Numbered from the stretch's first letter, positions 9,496 to 24,792 are shown. The stretch: DNA of 64,000 nucleotides from Ephemerocybe angulata (GCA_013368325.1 JAACJK010000163.1:1116001-1180000); one strand, 5' to 3'. Made by a program: numbers and translations. The notes: a model not told the origin generated them from the letters alone.

Positions 9496-12149
9496 CTACT
9501 GGCCCTTTACAAGCTTTTCTAGGTAATCTCCACCCATAATCTGGAACTCTGAGGTATCCGTACGCATCATCGCGCCTCCCTTCCTCGACAGCCTGCCCTG
9601 CGCACGCACCATCGCCTTCATGCGCTTCTCCGCGTCACCATCATCGCTATCCGAGTCGTACTGCGCCTTCTGCTTGGACGAGCTCTTGCCCTTCGGGACT
9701 GACGCGGACTTGGAGTCGCGTTTCTTCGAAGCAGGGTGCGGTGCCTTGGACTTGGCGGTGCGAGCGGCGTTGACCTTGGTGGGAGCTTCGCGGAGAGCAA
9801 AGGACTTGGCCAAGTGGCCGAGATGGAGATGGCGGATATGGAACATGTGCTTTTCGTTTGAAGGATGTGTGGCGTAGGCGCGCATATGGGATAGATACGC
9901 TTTCCGAGCGAGAGTAGCATTCTAGAATTACAAGCAACGCTTCGTTAGTTCATAGTTCGGTGTGGGAGGCGAAAATCATACCTCAGGATTTCTGAGAACC
10001 CAACGCTCAAATGCCAACTGGACTTCAGTCGCACGCATCTCATACTCCTTGCCCTTGCCACCGTACCCGTTCTGTAGCACGGTCTCAAACGGCACAGGTT
10101 CAAGCGAAATCTTCTTGTTGTTCGCTGAAGAACCATCGGCACCCTCCTCTCCCTCCATCTTATCAACGACCCACTTCGCCCACTCAGCTTCACTGGGCGC
10201 GACGATGCTCCATGCCTCACCACCCTTACCCGCACGAGCAGTACGGCCAATACGATGGACATATTCCGTGGGACCGCCTTCCGTAGGCAAATCGTACTGG
10301 ATGACAGCTCGGACGAGGGGCAGATCCAGACCACGGGCGGCTACAGAGGTACAGAGGAGAATGGAGGAAGTCGTCGAGACGGGTTCAGCGGCTCTCTTGC
10401 TGTTGCTCCCGCCGTTGCTCTTGGAGCCAGCAAAGCCCTTCAAAGCTCGCTGACGAGTAGCTGTTGGGAGAGAACCGTGAAGACGGTATATCGAGACGTC
10501 TGGGAGCAGGGCGCACTTCGACTCAACGGTGTCTTCGCTCAACTTTCTCCGCTTCCTCCGTTTCTCCGCAGCCTCTTCGTCGTCCTCGTCGTCCTCGTCG
10601 CTGTCGCTCTCCTCGACGACCTCCTCTGGGGCGTCGGTGCCCATCTGGGAACCACCAAGGAGGTTGAAGTGGAAATCGACCGAGTCTGTACAGCTGAGGA
10701 AGACGATGATCTTTGTACCGCCACTGCTCTGCGCGATAAGCGTCCTGAGGAGTGCGAGCAAGGCCACTAGACGCAATTTCAAAGGAGCTATCACGTATTT
10801 CTGCGAGAGCTGCGAAGGAGGTGTCAAGGAGGTCGAGGTCTCTTGGGCTGAAGATTTCACAAGCAAGTCATGCTCGTCCTTGTCCATTTCAGTGGCCTTG
10901 ATCATGAGGGGGTTTACGAGGGCCGTTCCCGCGAGCTTCTGCACAGATTCGCGGATGGTGGCAGAACACAGGACGGTGCGGCGCGGTCGGTCCCAGTCCC
11001 AGCCTCCGACTTCGGTACTCCTCCCCTCCTCAATGGCATTCAGAGCCAACCTCCGTCGACCGTCCAAGCCCTTGAGAATGCCCGTGATCGTCTCTTCGAA
11101 GCCGAGGTCCATAAGCTGATCAGCTTCATCGAGAACGAGCCATCTGCACTTTCCAACATTGAAGGAAGCTGTGTTTTGGATGTGATCCAGCAGACGACCC
11201 GGTGTCGAGACGAGGATAGGGCAACCCTTCCGCAGACGGGCCTTTTCGTGCGTACGGGTTGCTCCACCAATAAGCAGACCTGACACTAGCCATCTTGTCA
11301 TGCGCTGTGAGTTTTCTGAGTCGCCGTTGGCGTCTTCGTCTGATCGCAGACGCATTTTGAGGAGGGCTTCGAGGACATCGGAAATCTGCTTTGCGAGTTC
11401 ACGGGTAGGTGCGATAATGATAGCGAGAGTTCCTATTGATCGGTCGATGTAGGATAGGGAGCTGAGGGGAAGGAGGTCCTGGATAATGGGGAGAAGGAAG
11501 GAGAGCGTCTTTCCGGAACCGGTTTGGGATTGCAGGAAGACATCGCGAGCCTCGGCATTGGTCGGTGTGGGGAGCATAAGAGGGAGGGCAGCCCTCTGAA
11601 TACCAGTAGGCCTTTTGATACCCATTTTGTTTGTAAGATGAGAGATGAGCAGGGGGTTAAGTCCCAGGCCTTCGAAAGTCGTGAAGTCCAGCGCCGCATT
11701 ACTGGGTTTTGTTGACGTCGAGGGTTTTGAGATGGGTGCGGCTTTGGGTGCTGCAATCTTCGGATTTGACGTGAACAGCGACGAGATAATTTGTGTCGGT
11801 TTTGCAGGTGCCGCAGCCGTTTTGGGAGCACCTCCACCGCTACTCGATTGGACTTGAGGAGCCGGCCGTGAGGGTTTCTGTGCACCCTCGGTCCGTGCTC
11901 GTTTTTCCGGTCTTGGGTTGTGGTCTTCCACGTCCTGGGTATGTTGCGCTGCTGGTTCATGGGTAACCTTTCTCTTCGTAACCCGTTTCGCCTTTAGCCT
12001 GCAGAACTCGGAGAAGTGTCAGTAATCGCGTCGTTTTCGCCTCGGACTGCAATCTACCTGTCCGTCCAACGGCCTCCCTTGGCTCCCGCAGATTTTCGTG
12101 GGGCTGGGAAGTCGTCCGCAGCCAAGTTGAGTACGAGATCATCGTCCAT
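9496..12149 (-). CDS. DBP7: ATP-dependent RNA helicase DBP7 (DEAD-box, 60S biogenesis)
   Basis: This is a nucleolar DEAD-box helicase for large-subunit ribosome assembly (Dbp7/DDX31 family). Three exons, 12058-12149, 9982-11998 and 9496-9921, give 845 codons. I chose the start at 12149 because a short first exon, [14 protein letters not shown], splices in phase to the [12 protein letters not shown] basic tract seen in the family. The large exon alone has no upstream ATG in its frame. Helicase motifs are all present: SQTGSGKT (I), APTRELA (Ia), STPGRLLDH (Ib), [10 protein letters not shown] (II), CSAT (III), [11 protein letters not shown] (V) and [13 protein letters not shown] (VI). An acidic [20 protein letters not shown] insert separates parts of the second RecA domain. 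The last exon carries the C-terminal DUF4217-type region and ends in a lysine-rich tail. It is divergent from ESA1. Confidence 0.95.
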
Positions 12150-12359
12150 AGTGGTGTGTGCAGACCGTCCCCGGCGCCTGCAATAATCTGCATTGCAAAA
12201 TTCTGCTTATGTCAGCGGCATCCCTTTGTCTTGGGTGTCGAGTCATCGGTTGAACGACAAAGCGCAGTTTCTCATTCTCGACGACGACGACCCTCTTTTG
12301 CTCGCCAAACGACCTCATAGCCCTCACAAACCAGTAGTGCAGCCAGATAGATCCTCAGG
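12150..12359. promoter_or_regulatory. Bidirectional promoter between DBP7 and ESA1
   Basis: The 210 bases separating the start codons of DBP7 (minus) and ESA1 (plus) must hold both core promoters and both 5' leaders. I see no obvious TATA box. A shared regulatory region for a ribosome-assembly gene and a histone acetyltransferase is an inference from spacing only. Confidence 0.5.
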
Positions 12360-14224
<1,865 letters not shown>

Positions 14225-14408
14225 GTGTCATTCGCTATTTGGACTCTCCTTCCTGTACAACATTTTCCACATGTAAAATTACAAGCCTTTCCCATTCCCT
14301 GTACTGGTATGAATACAGTGTTCAAGGATTTTTGAGTGGTGACCGGTGACCGCAGGGTAAATTGTCTATACGCGGTGACTAGAACAAAGATGACGCTGGA
14401 GGAGAAGC

Positions 14409-15001
14409 CTAGTCATCGTTAACCGTCATTAGGGGTTGTTGGCGTTGACGCAGCGTGGTATCCACATCCGAGAGTTTCCTTCGTGCCAGGACTGGTGATG
14501 AGGGTCGCGTCGCAGCGGGGGATAGGATATCCACCCCAGAAAGCTTGAGGTTATTGTCTGTCGCGAAGAATTCCTTCGGATGTTGTGGTGCAGAGACTTC
14601 TCCCTCCGGCGTCCCGTCTGCCGCATCCGATCCTTCGACCCTGATGAAAGGCGTCTGCACCTGCGTGACCTTATCGCTCGTGGAGGCCTTTACGTCGTCC
14701 ACAACTCCCAGTGTTCGTGCAATGACATACGCCGACACGTCCTAGTTTTGCGTTTCGAAGTCAGCTCCACACACTGCATACATTGTAGGGAAACACGCAC
14801 CACCAAGGCGAGGATGAGGGTTGGAAGACATAGGAGGAAGGCCAGGATTCTGGAAGCATTGGCGATCCGGGCTACCCACGAATCCCGCTCATAGTTCCAT
14901 AGATACGACAGGTAGAATGACCATACGAGGCCCGGGTACGAGCTGACTGGGGTATGGCCGAATTGTGATGAAGCTTCAGAGATGTATGAGGTGAGATTCA
15001 T
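14409..15001 (-). CDS. Small putative membrane protein, conserved-looking, function unknown
   Basis: Two exons, 14801-15001 and 14409-14741, give 177 residues from the ATG at 15001. The intron (59 nt, gtgcgt..ctag) is well formed, which supports a real gene. The N-terminal part has aromatic SYPGLVWSFYLSYLWNYERD and then a hydrophobic stretch, ASRILAFLLCLPTLILALV, likely one membrane span. A second, weaker span may follow (SAYVIARTLGVV). The C-terminal 100 residues are hydrophilic, Ser/Pro/Asp-rich and probably disordered. The frame is open upstream to 15103, so a longer start is possible. I do not recognise a named family. It converges on ESA1, with 185 bp between stops. Confidence 0.6.
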
Positions 15002-17780
15002 CGCGACGAGTGGGATGCCTCGTAGAGAGGTGGATAGCAGCTGTGATAGCTCAGCGAGAGATCTCCAGCAGAGATGAGCCGTGTGGCTTACCGACAGACA
15101 CACTGACGGTGCGTACTGACCCTGTGGTATAGATGGAAGTCAATAATTTTGTTGAGCGTTGTAGGTCTACCTAAATCCTGACGCAACCAATTGAACCATT
15201 CCAGCCCCGCTCAATTTCACGTGACAGGCGCGCTATGATGGGCGCCCGCCTAACCGGAGCCATCACGGCACGGCGCGCCTGCCGACATCCTCACACATCC
15301 TCACCCCGACTCGAGCAATGAAGCCAAAAATTGTCGCCCACGCCAAGCTCCAATACTGCTGCTAGCTTGAGGCCCAGAGATGTCTGGCCTACCGCTCTGA
15401 GGATGGGGGCGACTTGATCTGGTCCGATTCATTTAATTCTTGATCATGAGATCGTCCATTCTGTGGACTATCAAGGAACTTGGTAGGAACTTGGTGGGTA
15501 CATTGGAGTAGGCTGCCTTAGGCAGTTCAGGACCTACATTCCAGAAGTGGCACTTTCCAATCAATTCTGAGTATTCGTACCACACACTTGGCTATTGGAG
15601 CGATTGCATCCCCGTGAGGCGCCCCTTAGGCGCCCAACCAGGATATGTCTAGAAACCTTCCTGCTCTTCGGCTTCTGCACGGGATAAAGCCTTTCTCATC
15701 CACTTTCTCTAGATACTACTCTTGTCTGAGACACGGACACCATTGCATGGTACATCATCGAGAGATGCCATGCGCCAAGACCAGCCTTCCACATGCAGAA
15801 AGTTCAATAGATTTTTCGATATCTGGCGACGGATCGCAGGGTGGGTCACCGACGGGGACCTGTGCTGTGATTATTTAAAGGCATTGTTAAGCAGCTCTGG
15901 AAATTCTAAAAGAGGTACCCAACACAGACTACAGACTTTGTACGTATCTAAGATCGTATCACTCGAATTTTGTGTGGTTACAATTGGGAAGCGCTGGTCC
16001 GCCATTCCAATTGTAGTACCTATCCGAGTCGGATGTCCCTTCAGGGTCTTGCGCTGCATGCGCTCTCTTCGATCAAGAACTTATCTAAATCACGGTGACC
16101 GCATCTTTCGCAGTTATATCGGCGACGGTATGGCCGAGTCGACAATGCAATAGTATTGATAGCCCGAAGGCAGGCCGCAGGGGCCTTAGTACTATGTACA
16201 GTGGGTGCTTTAGTGGTATCAGAGGAAGTCTCGACAAGATTCTACTGGGCTCCGCGGCCGTGAGCGAGGCGTTATGCGCGACTGTACGTATGTTCGTCAT
16301 TCTCCGACGACCTCACCGTTTACTAATACGAGAGACGGCCCCTCGCCGAATGGGCTTCCGAAACAGCGACGGGGCCTCATGCTGTTAACCGGAGCGCAAT
16401 GACCCAACACCGATGGCCCTATGACCGTTGTGCCCATCATCGTCGACCGCATGAGCGCTTTTTCCTGAATCCTGCATCTGTACAACCTCCGAGTGCATCC
16501 CCTTCTCCTGGCCCCAACCTGGTCCCTTCGATGTCCCTGCAAGCCATGCCCCTCGTCCATCAATTCGATAGTGATGGGATTTGCGCAAAGTCACCGTTGG
16601 CTGTCAACCGACCACGTTATCGACGGTTGTCCAGGCTCTGACTTCCACATTCGCGGCACTGATCGAGATATGCTTCCAGAATAGGCGCTTCCTGATGCTT
16701 GCCACCCTAAAGCAGCAGGACGTCGACGGAGGAGTGGCCTCGAAATCTTGATCAACATTCCATAGAGGAAGAGGGCTTACAATAAATCCACCGGTTTTCA
16801 GGGCCTTTCAAACTGCAACTTACAGACTGGTCTGTGGCGCCGTCGTAGGTACGGCGGAGCATCTCCCCCTCCCCGACAGCGGGAAGCGCGTTTCGCAATG
16901 ATGATCATCATAGTAATCTAAGAGCCGCAACTCGAAAGTGCGGAGAGCAAGCGGAGAGGATTGAGAGGCAAACAGTAGAGATCTAGATAGAGACAAGATA
17001 GAGATATGTTTCCATAGAAGTGTAACACAGCTGGGTGCATTCAAAGTCCTGTTTGCCGGTGAGCAACGAGTTGCTACATACGACTATCAGATAATGAAAA
17101 AGGCGTAGATCATCAACAGTACCTGGTAGACAGCGTGACATAGTGCTATAGCAATCTTGCCAGGTTGCGGTGACTAGCTTGGCAGCTGTACTTCACTTCA
17201 AAGTTATACCCCTCGTACATACCCAGAGAGGAAGATACTCCGATATGGCAAGCTCTAAATAGAGATGTGCAAGAGGCCGCTGCTGAGCCTGCCCGACCCC
17301 AATCTCGAGGGTTAGCAACCCCCATCGGGCCCTTGCAAGGAGATACCTCGGCAGGGAGCTTCTGGACCTTCCATGTAGAACGGTACGAACGACACATCCG
17401 GCACCATTATTCCAGATGAGCGACCTCCTGAAGCTCTGCCGTTGAAGCTTGCTTGCTAAGTGACTTGCCGATATACCCATCATGTGCAGCCAAAGCTTTG
17501 ACAACACGATTTCCATCTGTCTATGAAGGTAAAAACAGCGAGAGGGATAATAGGAAAGATGTGGACGCAGACGTGAATCCTAGTAGCTATATAGAGTGTT
17601 GATGTGCAGTATCAGACGAGCTAATCATACAGTAAGAGGCGCAGGTATCGAGCAATAGTATATAGAGGCAGTGGGGAGATATATGTGACGACGACGAAAA
17701 CGAAGAGTAGCCAAAAATACAGCGAGGAGAAAAAATTAGCAAGAAAACCGCAGCATGACGAAAGAAGAGGAAGAGGAGAT
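15002..17780. other. Gene-free stretch between the membrane protein and the CSL gene
   Basis: About 2.8 kb with no frame longer than about 145 codons and no domain, tRNA or transposase signature I recognise. The first few hundred bases probably contain the membrane-protein promoter, and the last 150 the CSL 3' untranslated region. Frames near 16300-16700 are open on both strands but look like chance. Confidence 0.5.
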
Positions 17781-20700
17781 CTAAGGATACATAACGTTAG
17801 AGGGGAGGACGACACCATCAGACCTGACGAGCACAATTGGTCGACGCTTATTGTTGTGGCCAGACTCCGGGGGAAGACATCCCAGGACCTCGGTGCAGCG
17901 AACCTCAACGTATGGAGAGGGCTCTGACCCGAAGAAAACGTGGACAGGGTCGGTCTTGGAGAAATTCTCTCCGTATACCGTGAGCATCTTCGCAGCATGG
18001 GGATTGGGCTTCGCCATGACCGCCCGGGATTGAGCGCAGTTAGACTTGGGTGCCTCGGCCGCGCGGTCAGGAGGAAGGTACTTCACAACGCCGGGGAATG
18101 GCGTCACGGGCTTCGAAGGCACAGGGAAGGAAGCGCTCGGGGGAGCATGCTGGTTGTCGAACAGAACCGGAGGAACGTAGAAGTTGTAACGAATTTGATC
18201 TAATAGATACTCTGTCAGTAAAAAATCGTTTTGCGACGACAGAAGAAAAAAGAACGTACCTGTTCCAACAATAGTCCACACACTGGTCTCACCGATGTCA
18301 ACTTGCCAGAGAGCGCCGGAGGAGGCACCACCGTCGCTTCCGGCACCGCGACGAGAAGAGACAGAGCCTGCCGAGCTCGGCCTACGACGTCCCTTCCCAA
18401 CAGGCTTAGAAAGCCCACCTGCGCTGGATGTCGACCGCTTCTTCTTCACTCGCCCACCATCGTTCGACGTGAAGTCAGCAGACGAGGGCGACGGTGGACC
18501 GCTGCCTTCATCGTTCGGGCCGAAGTAATCAGCCCCACCAGCACCGTTGGTTGGAGAGAGAGGCGATCCAGGAAGGACTGGGGAGTTGGAGCCGTTCGTG
18601 ATGGAGGCGTTCCAGATGCGTCCCTCGATGGGGCGATACGTGTTGACCTTCTCGCCCATGCACGACAAGAACGCTCCTGAAATGCCAGGGGTGCCCGGCT
18701 CGGTCGGGGCCTTGTTGTGGTCGTAGACCTCGAAGGCGATTTTGTGAAGTTGCGAAACGGGATCGCCGCACACTTCGCCTGTGCAGCAGTAGTGGTCCGC
18801 GATGCCCTTAGCACCTTCCTGAAGTCCACCACCGACGACGGTAGTCTGGCGGTCGACCTTGCGAATGATCAGGACAGGGCTGACGACACCGGACGTCAAG
18901 CACTGCAGCACGACAGTCTGGTTGTAGTAGATGGGTATCTGGGAGCCGTTGTTGGTGAAGGGTATCGCGTTAGGAGGGGGAGAAGGATAGTCAGGCTGGG
19001 GTGGTGGCGGTGGGGGCCCGTCCAAACCTCCTCCAGGCTTGTTGACGTCGACAATGTACATAACGAAAGGATCTAAGAAACAAAGTCAGCACCAGAGCGA
19101 AGACACTAGAATGTTGTTTCGTACCCCAGGAAGCAGTCCGGGCGATGAAGGACGGGGTCGTCTGCCTCGACCGTTGGTCAAGGCCCATCAACGGGGCACC
19201 GTCAGATCCTTTGAATGAAGAGCCAGAGCCAGATACACAAAGGTACTTGGTAGAGACGGTCTGGGAACGAAGGCGGTGGAAAAGTGAGATCGTAGAGCCA
19301 TGGTTGATGCATACTAAAAGACGTCAATTAGCGAGGTCCTTGAAACATAAAAAAGGTTTGACGCACACTCAAGATTTTTGGCGCTCTGCCTCTTCTTACT
19401 GGGCTTGCTGATAACTTTGATGGGTCTGCTGGGGAAGATGCCAATGACACGTTCTGGCTCGTCATCCGATGCAGGGGCTGTGACCTTGACCAGCGCCTCG
19501 ACCTTCTTCTTCTTCTCGTCGACGTCAGAGATGAAGAGCTGCTTTCCGACGCATCGTCCGATAAAAGTAGTTCCGCTAGGAGGGTCGCTGACGTCGAACG
19601 ACTTGCCCGACGATCCTGTCCATTCAATTGAGCCTTCTTGGGGAGCGGGTTCGCCTGAAATAGAAACGACGACTCGTGGAGGGCAGAGCTTCGGGTCTTC
19701 TCCACGTCTAATAACGTCAGACCACCACGAGTTGCCGATCATGATGGCGGTGGGCGGAGGACACAAGAAGCTACATCGAGTCCTGATAAATAACGTATCA
19801 AGAGGATGGAATATGCCAGTGCTCACCGTTTCTCAGTGCCGTACGACTTCTGTGCGACTTTACTGGACATGACGATAATCGTCCGCTCACCAAAGGCCAG
19901 CCGGTTTGGTGTGCGGATATACTGGTCCAAGATGGGACTGCAAGCAATTTTAGACCGGCTGTTAGATAGGGGAGGAAGTACGAGACATACCGAACAAAGG
20001 ACTGGAGGTTATTTGAGGTCCCCATGACGGGCGCTTGCAACTTCATTCGTGCCAAAGTTTCGTCGACCGACATTCGCTGGAGGCTCATGTCCTGGTGGGG
20101 GTTGGGATCCATGTAGTGCATGTTGTCGTAGCCATTGCCTTCCCTGTATCCGTGGGTGGCGTGCGGGGCGATTGCAGATTGGGGAGGCACGATGTGCGAG
20201 GGCGGTGCTGCATTGGGTTGCGAATTGTACCTGTCGGGAGGGAAACGGCCTAGACGATCCTGGAAATGCTGCATAGTTTGCGGAAAAGCGAGCCCATTAC
20301 CAATACCGCCCATGGAGTAGTCTTCGGGGTACTCTGGGTGGTACTCAGTGGGGGACGTCATCGGCAACCGTCGATCCCCACCGATGTCGGGATATCCTCC
20401 AGGGCCGAAGTCCTTCGTGTTAATGGAGGTAGGGAATTGGCCGTGGTGGAGCCCACCAGTGGGGTCGCTGGGGGTGAGTGGGGAAACCTTGCCACTGCTG
20501 TAAGATGAGGGGAGACTGTTCATCATATCGTAGGGGTGTCCATTCGAGCTACCGAAAGGGGGGACGGAGTCTCCATACGACCCCTGCGAGTAGACTTCGG
20601 AGTTCATTCCGTATCCTTGGTTGAGGGACGACGACGACGACGCGTTGGTCCGGTAGCGCTGAGAGGTGAAGTTGCCTCCCCCGTTGCCGTTGGAGGGGAA

Positions 20701-20913
20701 GAGGTCGTAGTTGGAGTGTTCTGAACTTTCTAGGTGCTCGGGCTGGCGATATATAGGCGGCTTAACTTCTCCTCCGACTTCTGTAGATGACGGAGGGTAA
20801 ACTCCAACGTTGTCTGCTGAGCCATGCAGCGAGTACGAGGCGTTAAGGTCGTGTTGTCCGTAGAGGCTGTGTTGAGATGCTCCATTCGCGGAACCGAATT
20901 CGAGCGATGCCAT
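17781..20913 (-). CDS. CSL-family DNA-binding transcription factor (RBP-J/Su(H)/Lag-1 type)
   Basis: This is a fungal CSL factor (relative of S. pombe Cbf11/Cbf12). Animal homologues mediate Notch output, while fungi lack Notch. Six exons (19991-20913, 19827-19937, 19367-19782, 19125-19313, 18260-19072, 17781-18199) sum to 957 codons, 956 residues. The first ~300 residues are Ser/Gly/Asn-rich and disordered. The Rel-like N-terminal domain contains RTIIVMSSKVAQKSYGTEKR, FLCPPP and NSWWSD. The beta-trefoil domain contains LFHRLRSQTVSTKYLCV, DPFVMYIVDV and LHKIAFEVYDHNKAP. A long Ser/Gly/Pro linker interrupts the trefoil before ALWQVDIGETSVWTIVGT. The C-terminal IPT/TIG domain starts YNFYVPPVLF and includes MLTVYGENFSKTDPVHVFFG. 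The start at 20913 is the first in-frame ATG; an upstream exon is possible. Confidence 0.93.
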
Positions 20914-23900
20914 GGTTGGGCGTGCAAATCCTGGGCCGGTGCCTACACCGGGGCGTGCTCTGGGGGTATGGAAAAGGATGGGGGGAAGACCAGGGGCTAC
21001 GAGTCCTGTCAGTTAAGGACCTGATGGCCGTCGGAACATGCCGTTTAAGGTGAAAACTTGGACATACCACAAGCTTTTGGGTATCGAACAAGAGCGGCAG
21101 AGAAAGTTGGAAGGACGGGATCTGGAGGGGTCAAAATATGTTTTGCGACGAGACCTTTTAAAAGACTCCTTCTCGAGCTCTATTTAGGGCATCTGAAATC
21201 ACTCCCCGGGTCCCCCACCTCAGATCACAGATTTGCCTCGTCCGAAAACATGTCCGCAAGTCGGCATCCAGCCTTACTCAGCATGAAACTCTATTTTCTC
21301 CGCCCCTGCGAGCGCCAGGTCCCCACCAAAGCTTCTGTAAAGCTTCTGCAGCAGAAAGCCTCAGAAAGCCCCTCACTCCGATGCCCTGTCGAGCAAAGCG
21401 CCCGATTGGTTATCGCACACCCTCGTGGAACGTGGGGTTGCCGTCAGTCGGCGGATATAGATCGATCTCATCATTTCTCGTCGATCTGAGATGTCCTAGA
21501 TCGATGGCCTCGGCAGTTACCGTGGGCTTTTGTCCGGTTTATCTCTCTTTTGGGACATTGCTCGGATGTAGGGATTTATTCGCATGGACTTTTGCCTTCG
21601 AATTTGTCCGAATTAAAATGACCCTCGAGCCCCTAACTCGTCGTCGGATTGCACAAATTGCATTCGCAGAGGCTGGAGAGAAATTTCACTTTCGAAAAAC
21701 CTCAGAACCGTCTTCATTTTTCCGGGAGGTCATTTGGGCTCGGTGTCTTTACCCAGCCCCACTCATACCATCGTTCTTCGATGAGTATCCGGTGGATTTC
21801 TGGTCAGATTGCTTGCAAGGTTCTAATGATAATCAGTCTATGTACTGGTCTTGTCATTACGAGAGCACTGAACCCAAACGTTGGTACTTGCTGCTGATTC
21901 TTCTGTGCTCATAGTGGTGACAATGGATAAGGATACCAGATGACATTCAGAGCGATAGAAGTCAGGGAGAGTGTGCATCGCCAGTCAGGAGCATGTGTCT
22001 CTCCTATCGAAAACAATCCGCCCTCGATACCGTTATCTACGCACCTTGCACGTTGGATTGCCTTCAGGAATCGGACCTCAGAGTGACGCAGCACCGGAAG
22101 GCGAGGGTGGCCCTTTCGACGTACGTAGCGTTCATAAGAGTTCAAGGTAAGCTCCAACCGCAGGGCGGTGCAAACTGTAGTCAGTCGCTAGGAAGATGTG
22201 GACGCTTCAACGGGATGTCCTGGTGTGGAAGGTGTCGCCTATTTCTCTCGCGGGTGTCGAGAACACGAGAGCACCTTCGAAGCTAAAAAAGATGACTATG
22301 GCCTGCAAAGTAGTCGAAGTTCGAGAGCCTTTGACAGATATAGCTGGTCAGTAATACACACCGTGGATACAGTTTGTAGCAGAGCTTCGAGGAAAGAGTG
22401 TTGGCAGGGTCCGGAAGGAAGGAAAAGGGGCTGCACAAATCCGGGCGACTGAATCGCGGCTAATGAATCCACGTGGCTATGTGATCGGCACTTGTCGGCC
22501 CGCCACTATAGATGTCGTTTTGCCTCAGCCCTAAGCCTCAAAGCCCTTGCATTGAACCAAAAGCCAGAGAGATCGCATTATACATCCTTAATATAGTACA
22601 GATGTGCACGATCACCGCGCCCTTGAAATTGGAATCCAGCACATTAATACTTAGTCCTGTGAACATCGAGAGGATTCATTCCATCGACGACCGCGAAAAA
22701 TCTGCTTCAGTCATTTACGGTCTTTATCCCTGTAAGGAGATTCCAGAGTGATTCTTCTTCCTCACAGCATACGTAAAAAGATGCTGCGTCCCTCCATATC
22801 TTTATGAGGTCTAGAGATGCAGAAATTCTGCGAGTGGAGCTTTTAGACATGGATGGCTGGATGTTGGCTGGATGATAGAAAGTCAGACCAATTGGTCAAC
22901 TGATCCTGGACAGTACTTATGGGCTTTCTTCGACATACCGTGGAATTAATTCTGGTGACAGCGACAGACACCGACGTCAATGTCAGACTTCGACATCACT
23001 CTTCACAGGAGATCTGTGTCCTCTGCAACTTTATCTTGGGCCAGGACGAAATGTGGAGGTGCTCATAGAGGTTGACTTGACTGCCCTGGAAGGGCCGTTT
23101 TCACTCCTCGACACTCGCTCCTTGGGTCACGGTGTGTAGGGGGAAAGTTTCCGGGTACCAACGTGCCGTGTTCGCTCTCATGGAAGCGACATCAGATAAA
23201 TAAGTACGAAGCTTCCTTCAGTATAAAGGCTGGCAAAGTGATGAGGAGAGGGACCCAGATGACCATTTTTGAGACATATAACGACTTCGACGCCCTCAGG
23301 ATTCGGAATCTATGACACGACAAAAGTTCCCGAGCAATTCCAGAGGTCAATGACCATTATCCAAAGAAAGGGTAAAGAGAAGTAATTTTATTCCAATGCA
23401 CTGCAACGGAGAACCCAGGGGGACTTAAGCTCTCAAAGTAAAGTCGATTGAAATATCGGTGATAGCCACAAGTGGTCCGAACAAGGTACGCATGTAGGAA
23501 TCACCACCTGAAGTCACTGTAATACTATGCATGTTATTTTGGACATCCGAGGACACTGCTAGTACGGTCACGGTACATGTCTTCGAAAACGATGCAGGGC
23601 GACTTGATTAGCATGGGCCCAAGCTTCATTGCCCGACATTGGGGCCATGGACTCGGACAATGTCAATCGCGGGGGCATAATTCCCCTTCAGGGAGCGAAA
23701 ACATGCAAAGATGAGTTTTCTTATTAGAAGCAAGTAAAATAAAAGAAGCCGTTGGTCGAAGTCCTTCTCAATTTTGGCACCTCCACAATCAGTCATGGAT
23801 ATTGGGGGGTAAGAGTGAGGTCCTTCATGGCATTGGTGTGGGGTATACAAGCCACAAATGTCAGAACTGCAACTAAGGTGGCTTTGAGCCATTCGAGCGT

Positions 23901-24756
23901 CCGAAATCCCCGCTCTGTGGCGTGCGGAGGTGACCACGCGCATGATTGCCGCCCGTAGAAAAGGCGGATATCAGTAAGGACGAAGTCGCAACATATTAGA
24001 GAGAGCATACCCCTGGGGTAGCTTGGAGCGACCAATCGCAATATCATGGGAGAGTATGTACTTACCCTCGAGGGCGGGCCTGAAATTTCACCGGCGAAAG
24101 TTCCAGTCGAGAGTCGAGGTGGCGGAACATTTAGTACGGTTGGATTGCCGTTTCTGCTGTTAAATCTGACGCTGCCGTCCCCGTCGTAGAGGTGAGTCTG
24201 AAGACCGACGGGGGCCGTGACGGCGCAAGGTCCCCCGTTCATAGCTACTCGTCTCTACTAGTACGCCCCCTATCATTTCCCTGATCCAAAGCTAGGGATA
24301 CACGCGAACGCTCGGTATCTTGGCCAGTAACACCTTGCGCAGAATATCAGAATAAAAGCCGGTTGGAAATTGGGGAAATGGATGACTTCCCGCCGCATTT
24401 AGGATCCTAAACTATTTCTAAAGGCCTGTCATCGGAGATTGAAAAAGATCTAGCTTTCTGTTTTCTAAACCGTCGACCAGCTACGATTGCAAGCCTTGTT
24501 GAGAGCAAGGAGAGAGCCGTGCGGAGATGTCTCCCGAATAGAGATAGGGGTTGGCACCCTTTTCGGAGCCGCCTTCTCTTCGAGCACTTATATCAACTGG
24601 AAACTACTATCAGTCGCTTACCGATGCTATAACTCACCAACAAAGGTCTCCAGTACCGTCGAATCGTCTGCTTGACACTCAGAAGGTCTTGCCAAGAACT
24701 TTGAAGTCATTGATTCGTCCCCATTTGTCTCGCCTAAGTCTAGGAAATACAGTTTG

Positions 24757-24792
24757 AGTCTAGAGGAGGGGTACTTACCCCTCCTCCAGACT
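24757..24792. repeat. Hairpin: 15-bp arms, 6-nt loop
   Basis: Arms 24757-24771 and 24778-24792 are inverted repeats with 14 of 15 pairs matching, closing the loop tactta. The stem is GC-rich in its inner half. It could be a palindromic core of a small decayed element or a structured RNA end. Confidence 0.7.

Noticed and set aside
10529..11119. A 196-codon plus-strand open frame
   Set aside because: It is the antisense of DBP7 helicase motifs; the Ser runs mirror the Glu/Asp tract of the helicase.
11433..11960. Alternative minus-strand start for DBP7 ([11 protein letters not shown]...)
   Set aside because: It is out of frame with the helicase. A short upstream exon at 12058-12149 supplies the true family-like N-terminus.
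15645..16700. Possible transposon remnant
   Set aside because: No transposase, reverse-transcriptase motif, terminal repeat or duplicated target site could be seen.
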